A stretch of 64,000 bases of DNA from Brevibacillus dissolubilis (GCF_006170445.1 NZ_VCNA01000008.1:186001-250000), one strand, 5' to 3'. Shown: positions 42,866 to 52,674, numbered from the stretch's first letter. Notes: generated from the sequence alone by a model not told the origin. Made by a program: numbers and translations.

Positions 42866-43657
42866 TTATTCAAATAGGGGTTTTCCCGTACTTGCGTCAA
42901 GGAAGCTGATTGTGGTGTATGGCGGCAAGTTGACTTTACCGACCAGATATGGATAGCTGATCACCTGCGGATACATCATGCCCGGTTCTGGTTCCGTCAG
43001 GCTGATATAGACCTTGAGCTGCTCCCAGGATTGCTCTTGCTTGACGTATTTGATCCCGTATCCCGGATTTGGCACTTCGCCTCTGGCGACGACGAAGAGG
43101 TTTCCTTTGCGGTGTACTCCTTTGGTCTGCTTCACAGAATTGACAAATTGGACTTCTTCCGCAGTCAGTGTGGACTCATCGACAACTGTAAACTGATCTT
43201 GAGTGTTCATGGTCATTGGGTTCACCTCGATCATTTTTTCAGCAGCGTTCCAGCCGACTTGATAGGAGAAAGATTCTAACGCATAGCGCAAAGGTACGTA
43301 GACCTCGCCAGCCTGGGTGATGGCGCCCTGTTCCGAGGCTTTCCATTCACCGCCCATGTTCACTTTGTCAGTGTTGGGACGAAAGCCTACTTCTGTTCCG
43401 TTGAGATTGAGAAATACTTCTGTCGCCCCAGTTCCGCTTTTTACTTTGGCATTGATGAGGGCGGCGAGGTCGTTGACTTGGATCATTGTGCGCCCTTTGA
43501 TATTGAGGAGCGGTTTTTTCAGTGTATTTTTGATCTGTTTGTTTACTTGGATTTGGACCGGAGCGGCCGCCGGAGTCTGCGCCTGTGCAGGTGTGACCGT
43601 CGCGCCGATGGAGACTCCAATGGTCAGGGCAAGCGCAAGAATGGAGGTGTGTTTCAT
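42866..43657 (-). CDS. Exported stalk-domain protein, second copy
   Basis: Protein of 263 residues with a signal peptide (MKHTSILALALTIGVSIGATVTPAQAQ). Residues about 35-150 form a copper-amine-oxidase-N-like stalk domain (LLNIKGRTMIQVNDLAALINAKV, GEVYVPLRYALESFSYQVGW). The C-terminal 110 residues (QFVNSVKQTKGVHRKGNLFVVARGEVPNPGYGIKYV...) look like a separate protease-inhibitor-like or beta-sandwich domain that I cannot name securely. It is exported and not visibly anchored. The AAGGGG ribosome site and terminator mark it as a single-gene transcript, divergent from the neopullulanase. Confidence 0.82.
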   Translation of the reverse strand: MKHTSILALALTIGVSIGATVTPAQAQTPAAAPVQIQVNKQIKNTLKKPLLNIKGRTMIQVNDLAALINAKVKSGTGATEVFLNLNGTEVGFRPNTDKVNMGGEWKASEQGAITQAGEVYVPLRYALESFSYQVGWNAAEKMIEVNPMTMNTQDQFTVVDESTLTAEEVQFVNSVKQTKGVHRKGNLFVVARGEVPNPGYGIKYVKQEQSWEQLKVYISLTEPEPGMMYPQVISYPYLVGKVNLPPYTTISFLDASTGKPLFE

Positions 43658-43745
43658 TTTGATTCATCCCCTTCTGTGGTGTGTAACCTGTATGCCTTAT
43701 TGACGGTGGCTGATCGTCAAACGTTTCAGCATCCGGCAATATATC

Positions 43746-43775
43746 TTGCCAATGTCCTCTTGAAGATACTATAAT
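43746..43775 (+). promoter_or_regulatory. Promoter of the neopullulanase gene
   Basis: TTGCCA (43746-43751) and a perfect TATAAT (43770-43775) are separated by 18 bp. The leader is about 135 nt. No cre box is evident nearby. Confidence 0.55.
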
Positions 43776-43917
43776 CGTGTTGTTACATACAAGCAGAAGG
43801 CCATGTACGATCAGGTACAACCTCGGATGAGATCTTCCATTCATCGGAGCGTTGTGCCTTTTTTGCGTGTCCATTTGCGAGTCCAATAGAGACGTGAGAC
43901 CAAGGAGGATACGACAG

Positions 43918-45690
43918 ATGCAACGGGAAGCCATTTATCACCGCCCCAAAGCCAATTACGCCTATGCCTATGATGATCTTACCCTGCACATCCGGGTGCG
44001 AACCAAAAAACACGAAATGCAATCGGTTGAGCTGTTATGGGGTGACAAATACGACTGGGATGCAACCCATCAAATCACCCTGATGGATAAGCTTGCCACC
44101 GATCCGCTGTTTGACTACTGGCAGGCAGCGATTCAGCCCAAGACACGCCGTACCCGTTACGGCTTCGGGTTTACGCCGGAAAAAGGAAAACAGCTGTGGA
44201 TGACCGAGCGGCAGTTCTGTAACGAGATGCCGGGTGACCCGAACCAGTTGTTTGATTTTCCGTATCTGCATGCCAGTGACCGTCTCAATATCCCGGATTG
44301 GGCGCGGGATGCGGTGTTTTATCAGATTTTTCCTGAACGTTTTGCCAATGGCGATCCATCGATCAGTCCGGCTGAGGCGGCTGAGTGGGACGGGATTCCG
44401 CGCTGGGACAATTTTTACGGCGGTGACTTGGCGGGGATCATCAAGCATCTGGATCACTTGTCCGAGCTTGGGATCAATGCACTGTATCTAACCCCAGTGT
44501 TTGAGGCGACGACCAATCATAAGTACGATACAGTTGATTATAAAAAAATCGACCCTCACTTCGGCGACATCGATACGCTGAAGCAATTGGTCAAAGCGTG
44601 CCATGACCGTGGCATCCGGGTGGTGCTGGATGCGGTGTTCAACCATTGCGGCTATCATTATCCACCGTTTCAGGATGTGCTGGCACACGGGGAGCAGTCC
44701 CGCTACAAGGATTGGTTCTACATTCATGATTTTCCTATTGTAACCGGGCCAAGACCGAACTATGAATGCTTCGGCTTCCATGATCAGATGCCGAAGTTCA
44801 ATACACAGCACCCCGAGGTAAAAGAAGCCCTGCTGGATGTGGCCCGCTATTGGATTGAAGAAGCGGATATCGACGGCTGGCGGCTGGATGTAGCCAATGA
44901 GGTGGATCATGAGTTCTGGCGGGATTTCCGTAAGGTCGTCAAGTCTGCTAAGCCGGATGCCCTGATCATCGGCGAGATCTGGCACGACTCGATGCCATGG
45001 CTGGAGGGGGATCAATTCGACACCGTGATGAACTATCCGTTCAATGATGCCGTCCATGCCTTCATCGCCAAGGGCACGATCAAAAGCGCACAAGCCTTCG
45101 GCGAGACCCTCTCCCAAGTTCTCGCCATGTATCCGTCCCATGTGACCGAAGCGATGTTTAACCTGCTGGATTCACATGACACCCCCCGCCTGTTGACCGC
45201 CTGCCAAAATGACAAGCGCAAAATGAAGCTGGCTACCCTGATCATGCTGACCTATCCGGGGATGCCATGTATCTACTATGGTGATGAAGTCGGCATGACA
45301 GGCGGGCAAGATCCGGGCTGCCGCCAGGCGATGGTCTGGGAGCGTGCTGAGCAGGACCGGGAGCTGTTTGGCTTTTATCAGGCCCTGATCCGCCTGCGTC
45401 ACCAGCTGGCTCCCCTGCGGCGTGGTGAGATGAAGACGGTCTATGCTGCACCGAAGCAGATGGGCTTCCTGTACACGCGCACGTATCAGGGGGAGACCGT
45501 ATATGTAGCGGTCAACAACGGGAAAAAGCCGGTCACAATCCCACTTACCGAGACACCGGGTAAGACACTGATCAATCAGCTTCAACTGGACCAGTCCGGA
45601 GAGTCTGGTGCAAACGTAACGGTGGGTTCAGACGGTACGGCCCACATCGAGCTTGCACCATATGGCTACGCGATTTATACCGTAGAATAA
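43918..45690 (+). CDS. Neopullulanase / cyclomaltodextrinase (GH13)
   Basis: Protein of 590 residues from the ATG at 43918, preceded by AAGGAGG. Residues about 1-125 are the CBM34-type N-domain of this group. The (beta/alpha)8 GH13 domain follows with QIFPERFANGD, DAVFNHCG, the nucleophile Asp in DGWRLDVANE, the acid/base Glu in IIGEIWHD and LLDSHDTPRLL. The catalytic triad is therefore intact. No signal peptide: it acts in the cytoplasm on imported maltodextrins or cyclodextrins. This fits the maltodextrin importer at 56.6-59.8 kb, although the two loci are 13 kb apart. Confidence 0.94.
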   Translation: MQREAIYHRPKANYAYAYDDLTLHIRVRTKKHEMQSVELLWGDKYDWDATHQITLMDKLATDPLFDYWQAAIQPKTRRTRYGFGFTPEKGKQLWMTERQFCNEMPGDPNQLFDFPYLHASDRLNIPDWARDAVFYQIFPERFANGDPSISPAEAAEWDGIPRWDNFYGGDLAGIIKHLDHLSELGINALYLTPVFEATTNHKYDTVDYKKIDPHFGDIDTLKQLVKACHDRGIRVVLDAVFNHCGYHYPPFQDVLAHGEQSRYKDWFYIHDFPIVTGPRPNYECFGFHDQMPKFNTQHPEVKEALLDVARYWIEEADIDGWRLDVANEVDHEFWRDFRKVVKSAKPDALIIGEIWHDSMPWLEGDQFDTVMNYPFNDAVHAFIAKGTIKSAQAFGETLSQVLAMYPSHVTEAMFNLLDSHDTPRLLTACQNDKRKMKLATLIMLTYPGMPCIYYGDEVGMTGGQDPGCRQAMVWERAEQDRELFGFYQALIRLRHQLAPLRRGEMKTVYAAPKQMGFLYTRTYQGETVYVAVNNGKKPVTIPLTETPGKTLINQLQLDQSGESGANVTVGSDGTAHIELAPYGYAIYTVE

Positions 45691-45701
45691 CAGCTACACA
45701 T

Positions 45702-45757
45702 GAAAAAGGAGAGGAGCTCTTCCTGCCTGGATGCAGAGTGCTTCTCTCCTTTTTTGC
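45702..45757. terminator. Bidirectional terminator
   Basis: AAAAAGGAGAGgAGCtCT pairs with AGaGtGCTtCTCTCCTTTTT. It separates the convergent neopullulanase and chemoreceptor genes and has T tracts on both strands. Confidence 0.82.
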
Positions 45758-45772
45758 CGGGGAAAACGAAGA

Positions 45773-47464
45773 TTAAATGGTAAACTTGCCGACCGCCACT
45801 TTCAACTCAACAGCCATTCGGTTCAGGCCCGTGGATGTGCCCGCAATCTCTTCCATAGACGCAAGCTGCTGTTGGGATGCGGAAACAACATGCTGGGCAC
45901 TTCCCGCTGCTTTTACGGCGATTCCGTTCATCTCCTCGATCACCTGTGTCACTTGCTTGGTACTGTCCGACAGCTGTCCGGAAGCGGAAGAGACATCCTC
46001 TATCTGCTTCGCTACTCGTCTGGACGCATCTAAAATACGCTCGAACGTCAGCCCTACGCCCATGATCATCTCCTTGCCAGACCTCGCTTCAGCTGTACCG
46101 TTGTTCATCACAGCAACGGCTTTGGCCGTCTCGGATTGAATCTCCTGAATCAGTGACGCAATTTTGCTTGCAGACTGTTGGGATTGTTCGGCCAGCTTGC
46201 GGACTTCGTCTGCGACGACAGCAAAGCCTCTGCCCTGCTCCCCTGCCCGTGCCGCTTCGATCGCTGCATTGAGTGCAAGCAGATTGGTTTGTGCCGAGAT
46301 CCCATTCATCACCTCGATGATCTGCCCGATCTCGTCGGAACGGTCGCCCAACAGCTTCACAACCGCTGCGGATTGGTTGACCGAGTGGCTGAGTGCTTCT
46401 ATCTGTTGGATGGCTTGCTGGACAGTATGGTTGCCATCTTCCGCCTGTAACGCTGTCTCTTGGGACGCTTGGGATACATCGGATGTGGTGATGGCAATCT
46501 GCTCCATTCGTCTGGACATCTGATTCATCTCTGTGTAGCTCTGCCGGGCCCCTTGTGCCTGTTGGTCAGCGCCTTGGGAGACTTCTTGAATTTCAAAGGT
46601 AATATGATTGGTGGATGACGTGACCTGCTGAATCCCCGCGGTCAATTGCTCAGAGGCCGCTGCCACTTGATTGGCCGAAGATACGACCTGCTGGATCAAC
46701 TGATGCATGTTGATCACGAGTTGGTTAATCGATGTGGCCAAATCCCCCACTTCATCACGTGTTCTCACCTTGATGGTCTCCACCCGCAGATTCCCTTGGG
46801 CAACCTGCTGGGCGATCTCGGTCACTTTGTCTAATGGCTTCATGCGCCGGCCAAGGAGATAATAACCGGTCAAGACGCACCCGATCAGGATTGCGCTTGC
46901 GATGTTGGTCAGCACCAAGGTGAAATAATAAGAGGATGTCGCCTCCTCCACTTCCAGCCGGGTACGTTCACTCACCGTCTTTTGGAATTGGAGGATCGAG
47001 GCGGTGATCCGTTGCTTTTCTTGGTCATAGGATTGACCGAACACGATATGGCGGGCTTTTTCCAAGTCATCCTCATCGACTGCCCTCATCGCTTCCTCTT
47101 CGGTTTGGATGAGGCTGTCTAAGTCTTGCTTGGCCTTCTCCATCAACGCTATCTCTGCTTGGGGGGCGTTCAGTTCTCGCAGACGCTCAATGACGCGGTC
47201 ATGGGTCTTGATCTCGGTCACCTCACGCCGATAGTTATCCTTATGTATTTTCTGTCCATAGACCGTGTAGCGGCGCACTTCATTGGTCAAATAATCAGAA
47301 GCGCCCGCCAAATCCAATCCCAGCTGCTTGAACTCCGCTTGACGCAGGATCGATTCTTGCTGCTGCGAAAAACTGACACTGGTCTTGTAGAGACAATATC
47401 CGGTCGCTGCCGAAAGTACAACGACGAATATCCCCATCGCCTTGAGAAATGCAGAAAGCCTCAC
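45773..47464 (-). CDS. Membrane methyl-accepting chemotaxis protein
   Basis: Protein of 563 residues from the GTG at 47464, with AAGGAAG upstream. First membrane segment at about 8-27 ([19 protein letters not shown]), an external four-helix-bundle ligand domain to about 185, second membrane segment ([24 protein letters not shown]), HAMP, then the MCP signalling domain with the core [34 protein letters not shown]. It should bind or indirectly sense a small molecule and drive CheA. It is the third chemoreceptor gene within 14 kb, with no che genes nearby. Confidence 0.93.
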   Translation of the reverse strand: MRLSAFLKAMGIFVVVLSAATGYCLYKTSVSFSQQQESILRQAEFKQLGLDLAGASDYLTNEVRRYTVYGQKIHKDNYRREVTEIKTHDRVIERLRELNAPQAEIALMEKAKQDLDSLIQTEEEAMRAVDEDDLEKARHIVFGQSYDQEKQRITASILQFQKTVSERTRLEVEEATSSYYFTLVLTNIASAILIGCVLTGYYLLGRRMKPLDKVTEIAQQVAQGNLRVETIKVRTRDEVGDLATSINQLVINMHQLIQQVVSSANQVAAASEQLTAGIQQVTSSTNHITFEIQEVSQGADQQAQGARQSYTEMNQMSRRMEQIAITTSDVSQASQETALQAEDGNHTVQQAIQQIEALSHSVNQSAAVVKLLGDRSDEIGQIIEVMNGISAQTNLLALNAAIEAARAGEQGRGFAVVADEVRKLAEQSQQSASKIASLIQEIQSETAKAVAVMNNGTAEARSGKEMIMGVGLTFERILDASRRVAKQIEDVSSASGQLSDSTKQVTQVIEEMNGIAVKAAGSAQHVVSASQQQLASMEEIAGTSTGLNRMAVELKVAVGKFTI

Positions 47465-47561
47465 GTAATTTCACTTCCTTTCTTAATATAAACAATGTTA
47501 ATAATTCTATAAAATATATAGTAAATTATACTTTTTAACCCATAATGAAACAACCCTAATC

Positions 47562-47598
47562 TAAAAAACATCTTACGCTACTATTGAGCGTAAGATGT
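47562..47598 (-). terminator. Terminator of the XapX gene
   Basis: ACATCTTACGCT (47568-47579) pairs perfectly with AGCGTAAGATGT (47587-47598). On the minus strand six T follow. Confidence 0.9.
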
Positions 47599-47622
47599 CT
47601 TGGTTTTGCCTCTTCCACCTTT

Positions 47623-47790
47623 TCAACCTTTCCAGAACGAACTGACCAGCACAAAGCCCAGATACACCCCCACGATGCCCATCACCCCGGCCAAAGCAGG
47701 CGGTGCCGGAATCGGCAGCTTCAAAAATGTCACGATCCCCCCGACGATCAGTCCCACCACAAATGATTTGATTACCTCCATGAAGTCCAT
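47623..47790 (-). CDS. XapX domain protein
   Basis: Protein of 55 residues from the ATG at 47790, preceded by GGGAGG; the longer frame is not supported. Two membrane helices are joined by LKLPIPAPPALAGVMGIVGVYLG, the signature of the XapX domain. The function is unknown; the family is often found beside transport or xanthosine genes. It forms a single-gene transcript with its own terminator. Confidence 0.85.
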   Translation of the reverse strand: MDFMEVIKSFVVGLIVGGIVTFLKLPIPAPPALAGVMGIVGVYLGFVLVSSFWKG

Positions 47791-47985
47791 CCCTGATCCT
47801 CCCTTCCATGTCCGGACGGTTTTTTTACAAGTATCCCTCGAAAATGAAAAAAGATGTGGGAAATAAGGCAAACTAACGACATCTTAGCAGGCTTCCCCTG
47901 TACTGGGATTGGATATGCCATAATAAGACAAGGAAGTGTTGTAAGACCAAATCCGCATGGGTTCACTAGGAGGCGACCGGAAACG

Positions 47986-48747
47986 ATGAGTACTGTTACG
48001 ATGACCAATATCACTGCAATCCGTGATCAACTGCTGCAACATCCGGTGTATCAAAAGATGGATAATCCCGAGAACGTGAAGGTGTTCATGGAGCATCATG
48101 TGTTTGCGGTGTGGGATTTTATGAGTCTGTTAAAACGTCTGCAAATCGACCTGACCTGCACCACTGTACCGTGGATGCCTGTGAAAAATGCACACTACGC
48201 CCGATTTATCAATGAAATCGTGCTGGGTGAGGAGACCGACGAGGATGGCCAGGGCGGGTTTGCCAGCCATTTTGAGCTGTATCTGCAAGCGATGGCCGAG
48301 GTAGGCGCAGATACGGGCAGAATCAACCGTTTCCTGCAGGCGATCGAGTCTGGTGCGGCCCCATTGGATGCACTGCGTCAGGCTGAAGTGCCAGAGACGG
48401 TGTATCAGTTCGTCTCGCACACGCTCGATCTTGCGCAAAAGGGCGGGACACATGAGGTGTGCGCGTCATTCTTCTTCGGTCGCGAGGATTTGATTCCGGA
48501 TATGTTCCAGGTGCTGGTCGATGAATTGACCCGCCGCGGACAGTCTGCTGACCGCTTGGTTTATTATCTGAAGCGTCATATCGAGCTGGATGGGGACGAG
48601 CATGGCCCGCTTGCGGAGAAGCTGTTGTCGTCGCTGTGCGGGGATGATGCACAACGGTTGAGCGAGGCGGAGCGTACGGCGACGAACTCCCTGAAGGCGC
48701 GGATTACGCTGTGGGATGGCGTGCTTGCAGCGATTGAGGGGCGTTAA
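47986..48747 (+). CDS. DUF3050 family protein (heme-oxygenase-like fold)
   Basis: Protein of 253 residues. I start at the ATG at 47986, with AGGAGG about 12 nt upstream; the frame is open farther left, but that part looks non-coding. Segments VKVFMEHHVFAVWDFMSLLKRLQ, VPWMPVKNAHYARFINEIVLGEETDE, SFFFGREDLIPDMF and YYLKRHIELDGDEHGPLAEKL are characteristic of DUF3050, an all-helical heme-oxygenase/TenA-like family with conserved His and Glu residues that suggest a di-iron site. The reaction is unknown. Confidence 0.85.
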   Translation: MSTVTMTNITAIRDQLLQHPVYQKMDNPENVKVFMEHHVFAVWDFMSLLKRLQIDLTCTTVPWMPVKNAHYARFINEIVLGEETDEDGQGGFASHFELYLQAMAEVGADTGRINRFLQAIESGAAPLDALRQAEVPETVYQFVSHTLDLAQKGGTHEVCASFFFGREDLIPDMFQVLVDELTRRGQSADRLVYYLKRHIELDGDEHGPLAEKLLSSLCGDDAQRLSEAERTATNSLKARITLWDGVLAAIEGR

Positions 48748-48754
48748 AAAAGAA

Positions 48755-48792
48755 GAAAAACTGGGGCTCCAGAGGGAGACCCCAGTTTTTTT
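48755..48792. terminator. Bidirectional terminator
   Basis: AAACTGGGG (48758-48766) pairs with CCCCAGTTT (48780-48788), with T on both sides. It separates the DUF3050 and AEC transporter genes. Confidence 0.82.
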
Positions 48793-48797
48793 ATACC

Positions 48798-49748
48798 TCA
48801 CCCAATCAACTGTCCGCAGACCATCACCACAACCGGAATCGTCAACAACCCGACCAGCGTCGACACCACCGTGGTCATCGCCCCCATCTCCTCATCGGCC
48901 GCATACCGCGCGAACAGAATCGAGGCCATCGCAATCGTCGGCATCGCTACCTGCACCAGTACGACCTGCGTAATCTCTTTTGGCAATGGCAGTGATATGA
49001 CCGCAAGAATCCCCGCGACTACCAGTGGATAGACCACCAGCTTGAGCGTCAGGGGCATCCCGAGCAGTCTGAGGGACTGGCCTGTGGAGCGCGAATTTTT
49101 CAACAATGGCGGAATCAGCATCCCGATGTACAGCATCGCCATGGGAGAGGCGAGAGCAGCCAGCATCGAGGTGAGCTGTACCACGGCTTGTGGCGGATGC
49201 CAGTTAATCAGCGCGATCAGCATGCCGACGAGGATCGCAATCATCGGAATATTCAGGATTTCTCGGGCGTTTTTCCACGTCCATGCTTTTTTCTCTTGAA
49301 GCATCGTCGCCGCTACCGTCCAGATCACGACGTCCAATCCGGCGTCATAGACGGCCGCAAGCAATGCTCCTTTGTGACCGAACAGCGCGGCACACAGCGG
49401 CAGACCGATGAAGCCTGTGTTGCCCAGACCAGAGAGAATCGCCAGCTCATTGGCCCGTTTGCCGGGAATGCGAAGCAGCTTGGCCCCCAGATAACCGAGA
49501 AAGATCCCGAAGGCACTCAGCGCAATCGCCACGAGGAAAATCGTCATAATCTGCTGGAGCAGCTCAGCATCGATCTCTGATTGAAAAATCCCGTTCAAAA
49601 TAATACAGGGCATCGCGACATTGACGATGATCGACACCAACAGCTTACGTGACTCAGCGGTAAGTGGATGGTGCTTGGCGGTGAGCGCACCGATACCGAT
49701 AATCACCGCCATGATCGTGATTGATGTAAGCAAGGGAGCGAATGCCAT
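48798..49748 (-). CDS. AEC-family (auxin efflux carrier-like) transporter
   Basis: Protein of 316 residues with about ten membrane segments in two five-helix halves. Motifs NVAMPCIILNGIF, SGLGNTGFIGLPLCAALFG and QVAMPTIAMASILFARY are those of AEC permeases, some of which carry dicarboxylates such as malate. GGGAGGGG precedes the ATG. The start lies 3 bp after the stop of the upstream hypothetical gene, so the two form an operon. Confidence 0.9.
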   Translation of the reverse strand: MAFAPLLTSITIMAVIIGIGALTAKHHPLTAESRKLLVSIIVNVAMPCIILNGIFQSEIDAELLQQIMTIFLVAIALSAFGIFLGYLGAKLLRIPGKRANELAILSGLGNTGFIGLPLCAALFGHKGALLAAVYDAGLDVVIWTVAATMLQEKKAWTWKNAREILNIPMIAILVGMLIALINWHPPQAVVQLTSMLAALASPMAMLYIGMLIPPLLKNSRSTGQSLRLLGMPLTLKLVVYPLVVAGILAVISLPLPKEITQVVLVQVAMPTIAMASILFARYAADEEMGAMTTVVSTLVGLLTIPVVVMVCGQLIG

Positions 49749-49751
49749 AGG

Positions 49752-50156
49752 CTACTCCCCTCCCTCGATCAGCGTCCAATTGAGTCCCTCTACTTCTTTC
49801 AGATCACAGGTCCGTAAAATATCGCCGCAGACCGGGACGACTTTTTCTAATGGGACAGCCCATGCCAGTGGAATCGGTACCTGTTCACCCTCGATCGTGA
49901 CCGTGGTCATCAGTCCGTCTGGCTTGTCCTGTGTGAGGATGTAATGCTTCGGTGTCCCGTCATATTCCTTCCATTGAACCAGCACATTGCCTTCATTGCC
50001 GCCGGATACCACCAGATCTACGTGGTCACCATATGCCGCATGCACCATAGTGTGAGTCGTGCCGTTGAGCTGGGCAATCGCGCGCAGGACTTCGTGCCAG
50101 GCGGTGTGGTTTTGATCTTCTTTGGATGCATCTGTATACATACGCCAATCGTTCAT
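49752..50156 (-). CDS. Hypothetical protein, co-transcribed with the AEC transporter
   Basis: Protein of 134 residues, not recognised. GAGGTAG precedes the ATG. The sequence is a mixed alpha/beta soluble protein, rich in Trp, Val and Gly (HVDLVVSGGNEGNVLVQWKEYDG, PIPLAWAVPLEKVVPVCGDIL), without signal peptide or membrane helix. Its overall look resembles small Imm1- or SMI1-like beta-sheet proteins, but I cannot support that. Tight spacing to the transporter suggests a shared role or regulation. Confidence 0.7.
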   Translation of the reverse strand: MNDWRMYTDASKEDQNHTAWHEVLRAIAQLNGTTHTMVHAAYGDHVDLVVSGGNEGNVLVQWKEYDGTPKHYILTQDKPDGLMTTVTIEGEQVPIPLAWAVPLEKVVPVCGDILRTCDLKEVEGLNWTLIEGGE

Positions 50157-50224
50157 CTGTCTCTACCTCTTTTGCAGTTGGTTTGGTGACTGTCTTCCAC
50201 TCTGTATCTTACCATAGTAACGAA

Positions 50225-50262
50225 TCAAGCCCCCTTCTGGCAATCGCAAAAGGGGGCTTTTT
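50225..50262. terminator. Terminator-like hairpin at the end of the que operon
   Basis: AAGCCCCCTT (50227-50236) pairs with AAGGGGGCTT (50250-50259). The T tract is good on the plus strand and weak on the minus strand, which is the direction of the que genes. Confidence 0.6.
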
Positions 50263-50282
50263 CATCCATATCGGAATTTGGT

Positions 50283-50705
50283 TTAGGCTTGTTCTTTTTT
50301 GTACTCGACGACTACTTCTGTACCGAGGCCGCCGCGTGCGTTCCAGTTCGCTTCAATACGCATAGAGATTGGATCGCAGAGAGCAACGAGGTCGTTGAGG
50401 ATCCGGTTGGTCGCATGCTCTTGATAGATCCCTACGTTGCGGTAGGAGGTCAGGTAGTATTTGAGGGATTTCATCTCGATCAGGGTTTCGTTTGGTACGA
50501 GGTAGATTTTGATGTCTGCGAAGTCAGGCAGGCCAGACCATGGGCAAACAGAGGTGAACTCGTTGGTCGGCATCATGATTTCGGTGCGTTTGCCTACATA
50601 TTCGTATGGAATGGTTTCGAGGATATCAACCATGATCGCATCTTCGCTCTGGGTGTCAAAACGGATTTTGTTATATTTGCTGTGGTTGTGATCTACTTGT
50701 GTCAT
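50283..50705 (-). CDS. queF: preQ0 reductase (7-cyano-7-deazaguanine reductase)
   Basis: Protein of 140 residues, the short unimodular form found in Bacillus. It reduces preQ0 to preQ1 with NADPH, the last step before insertion into tRNA. The active-site strand TSVCPWSGLPDFADIKI contains the catalytic Cys and Asp, and QEHATNRILNDL the substrate-binding Glu-His. It is the last gene of the operon, 44 bp after queC. Confidence 0.96.
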   Translation of the reverse strand: MTQVDHNHSKYNKIRFDTQSEDAIMVDILETIPYEYVGKRTEIMMPTNEFTSVCPWSGLPDFADIKIYLVPNETLIEMKSLKYYLTSYRNVGIYQEHATNRILNDLVALCDPISMRIEANWNARGGLGTEVVVEYKKEQA

Positions 50706-50749
50706 TGTGGATTCATCCTTTCGGGTATGGGTTGATTTTTCTTGGTTGT

Positions 50750-51451
50750 CTAGCGGTCCTGCCAGTCGACGTTGACCGCGTAGGCGATCGGGTCAGCAGA
50801 GCCTGCTTCTTGGAAGCCTTTGATCCGCAGGCGGCAGCTGTCGCACACGCCGCATGCTTCCTCGTCGCCTTGGTAGCAGGAGGTGGTCAGGTGATACGGT
50901 ACCCCCAGCTTGAGGCCGAGCTCGATCGTCTCTTTTTTGCTCAGGTGCATCAGCGGCGCTTCGATCTTGAGGCTGTCGCCTTCTGTACCGATGCGGGTCG
51001 CCTGATTGATCGTCTCTGTCATCGAATTGATAAAAGAAGGACGGCAATCCGGATAGCCGCTGAAGTCTACTGCGCTGACACCGATGTAGATTTTGCGTGC
51101 GCCGATCACTTCTGCATAGGCCGTCGCCAAGGAGAGGAAAATCAGGTTGCGCGCCGGCACATAGGTGGATGGCACGCCGTCCTCTACGCCATCTGTCGGC
51201 ACGTCGATGGTGTCATCGGTCAGCGCACTGCCGCCGATCTCACGCAGGAAGCCCATGTTGACGATCTTATGTTGCGGCACTTCAAAAAAGGCAGCGATCT
51301 GCTTCGCCTGCTCTACTTCACGGTTGTGCAGCTGTCCGTAGTCAAAGGTGATCGGGTACAGCTCAAAGCCCGCGCCCTTCGCGATTCCCATGCAGGTGGT
51401 GCTGTCCAGACCGCCGCTTAGGACAACGACTGCTTTTTCTCTGGTGGTCAT
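50750..51451 (-). CDS. queC: 7-cyano-7-deazaguanine (preQ0) synthase
   Basis: Protein of 233 residues from the ATG at 51451, with AAGGAG upstream. The PP-loop SGGLDSTT binds ATP, and the C-terminal Cys cluster (CYQGDEEACGVCDSCRLR) binds zinc. It converts 7-carboxy-7-deazaguanine to preQ0 using ATP and ammonia. Third of the four synthesis genes in transcription order (queD-queE-queC-queF). Confidence 0.97.
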   Translation of the reverse strand: MTTREKAVVVLSGGLDSTTCMGIAKGAGFELYPITFDYGQLHNREVEQAKQIAAFFEVPQHKIVNMGFLREIGGSALTDDTIDVPTDGVEDGVPSTYVPARNLIFLSLATAYAEVIGARKIYIGVSAVDFSGYPDCRPSFINSMTETINQATRIGTEGDSLKIEAPLMHLSKKETIELGLKLGVPYHLTTSCYQGDEEACGVCDSCRLRIKGFQEAGSADPIAYAVNVDWQDR

Positions 51452-51468
51452 CTTCTCGCCACTCCTTC

Positions 51469-52194
51469 CTATACCCCGCGCGTGTCGGGATGCCAGATGA
51501 TTTTGTGCATTTGCATATTAATCTTGATCTGTTTGCGGCCAGATGCCAGCAGCTTGTCTACCAGACGTGCTGGCGGCATCGTCTCCCAGACCGGACTTAG
51601 CATCGGCAGTGCCTTGGTCGGGTAACGGTCGAGCACCTCCAAGGTAGTATCGAAGTCCTGATCACTGCCTACGACGAATTTCAGTTCATCTTGGTTGTCC
51701 AGCACAGCCAGGTTGTCCGGGATCATCTTGTCCATCTCGCCACTGTCAGGCAGCTTCCAGTCCATAATGAAGCGGACTTTTTGTGCTACGTTCTCATCTG
51801 TCTTACGAAGCTCCGCATAAGGGGCCAGATCGATCGCCCCGTTCGTCTCGATATGCAGATCCTCTACACACGGGATTGTGGCAAGAGCTTGGACCAGTGC
51901 CAGCGACTTCTCTCCGTGCATCAGCGGCTCGCCGCCTGTCAGACAGATGTAGTGGTTGCCGAACTTCTCCACCTGCTCCATGATCTCACCGATCGTCGCA
52001 TAGAACTCCGGCTTATGCGGTGCGTAGCTGTAAACCGTATCACACCAGGTACAGCGGAGATTGCAGTTGAAGACACGGACAAAAGTCGTCGGAAATCCTG
52101 CCCGCGTCCCCTCGCCTTCCACCGTCTCAAAAATCTCTACCATCGGCAGCCGGATCGCCTTGATCTCTTGGTCTTGGAGTAGCGTCGTCGTCAT
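51469..52194 (-). CDS. queE: 7-carboxy-7-deazaguanine synthase (radical SAM)
   Basis: Protein of 241 residues. The radical-SAM cluster motif is CNLRCTWC (C-x3-C-x2-C), preceded by the substrate loop ETVEGEGTRAGFPTTFVR, and followed by LTGGEPL. It forms the deazapurine core from carboxy-tetrahydropterin. The start codon follows the queD stop by 3 bp with the ribosome site GGAGGAGG inside queD, so translation is coupled. Confidence 0.97.
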   Translation of the reverse strand: MTTTLLQDQEIKAIRLPMVEIFETVEGEGTRAGFPTTFVRVFNCNLRCTWCDTVYSYAPHKPEFYATIGEIMEQVEKFGNHYICLTGGEPLMHGEKSLALVQALATIPCVEDLHIETNGAIDLAPYAELRKTDENVAQKVRFIMDWKLPDSGEMDKMIPDNLAVLDNQDELKFVVGSDQDFDTTLEVLDRYPTKALPMLSPVWETMPPARLVDKLLASGRKQIKINMQMHKIIWHPDTRGV

Positions 52195-52197
52195 CGC

Positions 52198-52674
52198 TTA
52201 CGCCTCCTCCATCCATTCGCGCTTCATCGTACCCCAGCTGTTCGGTGTCTCGGCCAGCTTCAGCTCTTCGATGCGGAAGCCCTCTGCTTTGAGACCGTTG
52301 TCGATGAGCCATGCGTCGATCTGCTCCCAGATCCAGACGATCACATTTTCGACAGAAGTATTCATCTTCGGCAGGGTTTCATTGAGATAGCGGTGATCCA
52401 GCTTATCCTCCAGCACCTCGGTATAGATTTTTTTGATCTGACCGAAGTCGATGCTCATGCCGATTTCGTTGGGATATCCGCTGATGGTAATCTCCAGGCG
52501 ATAAGTATGACCATGCAGGCTGATGCATTTGCCTGCATAGTTGTGCATATGGTGAGCCGCGTCAAAGGTAAATACCTTGGTGATCGCCACGCGCTTTTTG
52601 TGATAGCGCAGCTCTTCTGGCTGGATGTCTTGCATAAACTGTTGGGTCCCCTGCGGAATCTTAAACTCTGCCAT
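52198..52674 (-). CDS. queD: 6-carboxytetrahydropterin synthase
   Basis: Protein of 158 residues of the PTPS family. Zinc ligands are visible in FDAAHHMHNYAGKC and LHGHTYRLEI, and SIDFGQIKKIYTEVLEDKLDHRYLN follows. It makes carboxy-tetrahydropterin from dihydroneopterin triphosphate. Its start overlaps the last 14 bp of yhhQ, a tight translational coupling. The N-terminal 25 residues (IPQGTQQFMQDIQPEEL) extend beyond the shortest family members. Confidence 0.96.
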   Translation of the reverse strand: MAEFKIPQGTQQFMQDIQPEELRYHKKRVAITKVFTFDAAHHMHNYAGKCISLHGHTYRLEITISGYPNEIGMSIDFGQIKKIYTEVLEDKLDHRYLNETLPKMNTSVENVIVWIWEQIDAWLIDNGLKAEGFRIEELKLAETPNSWGTMKREWMEEA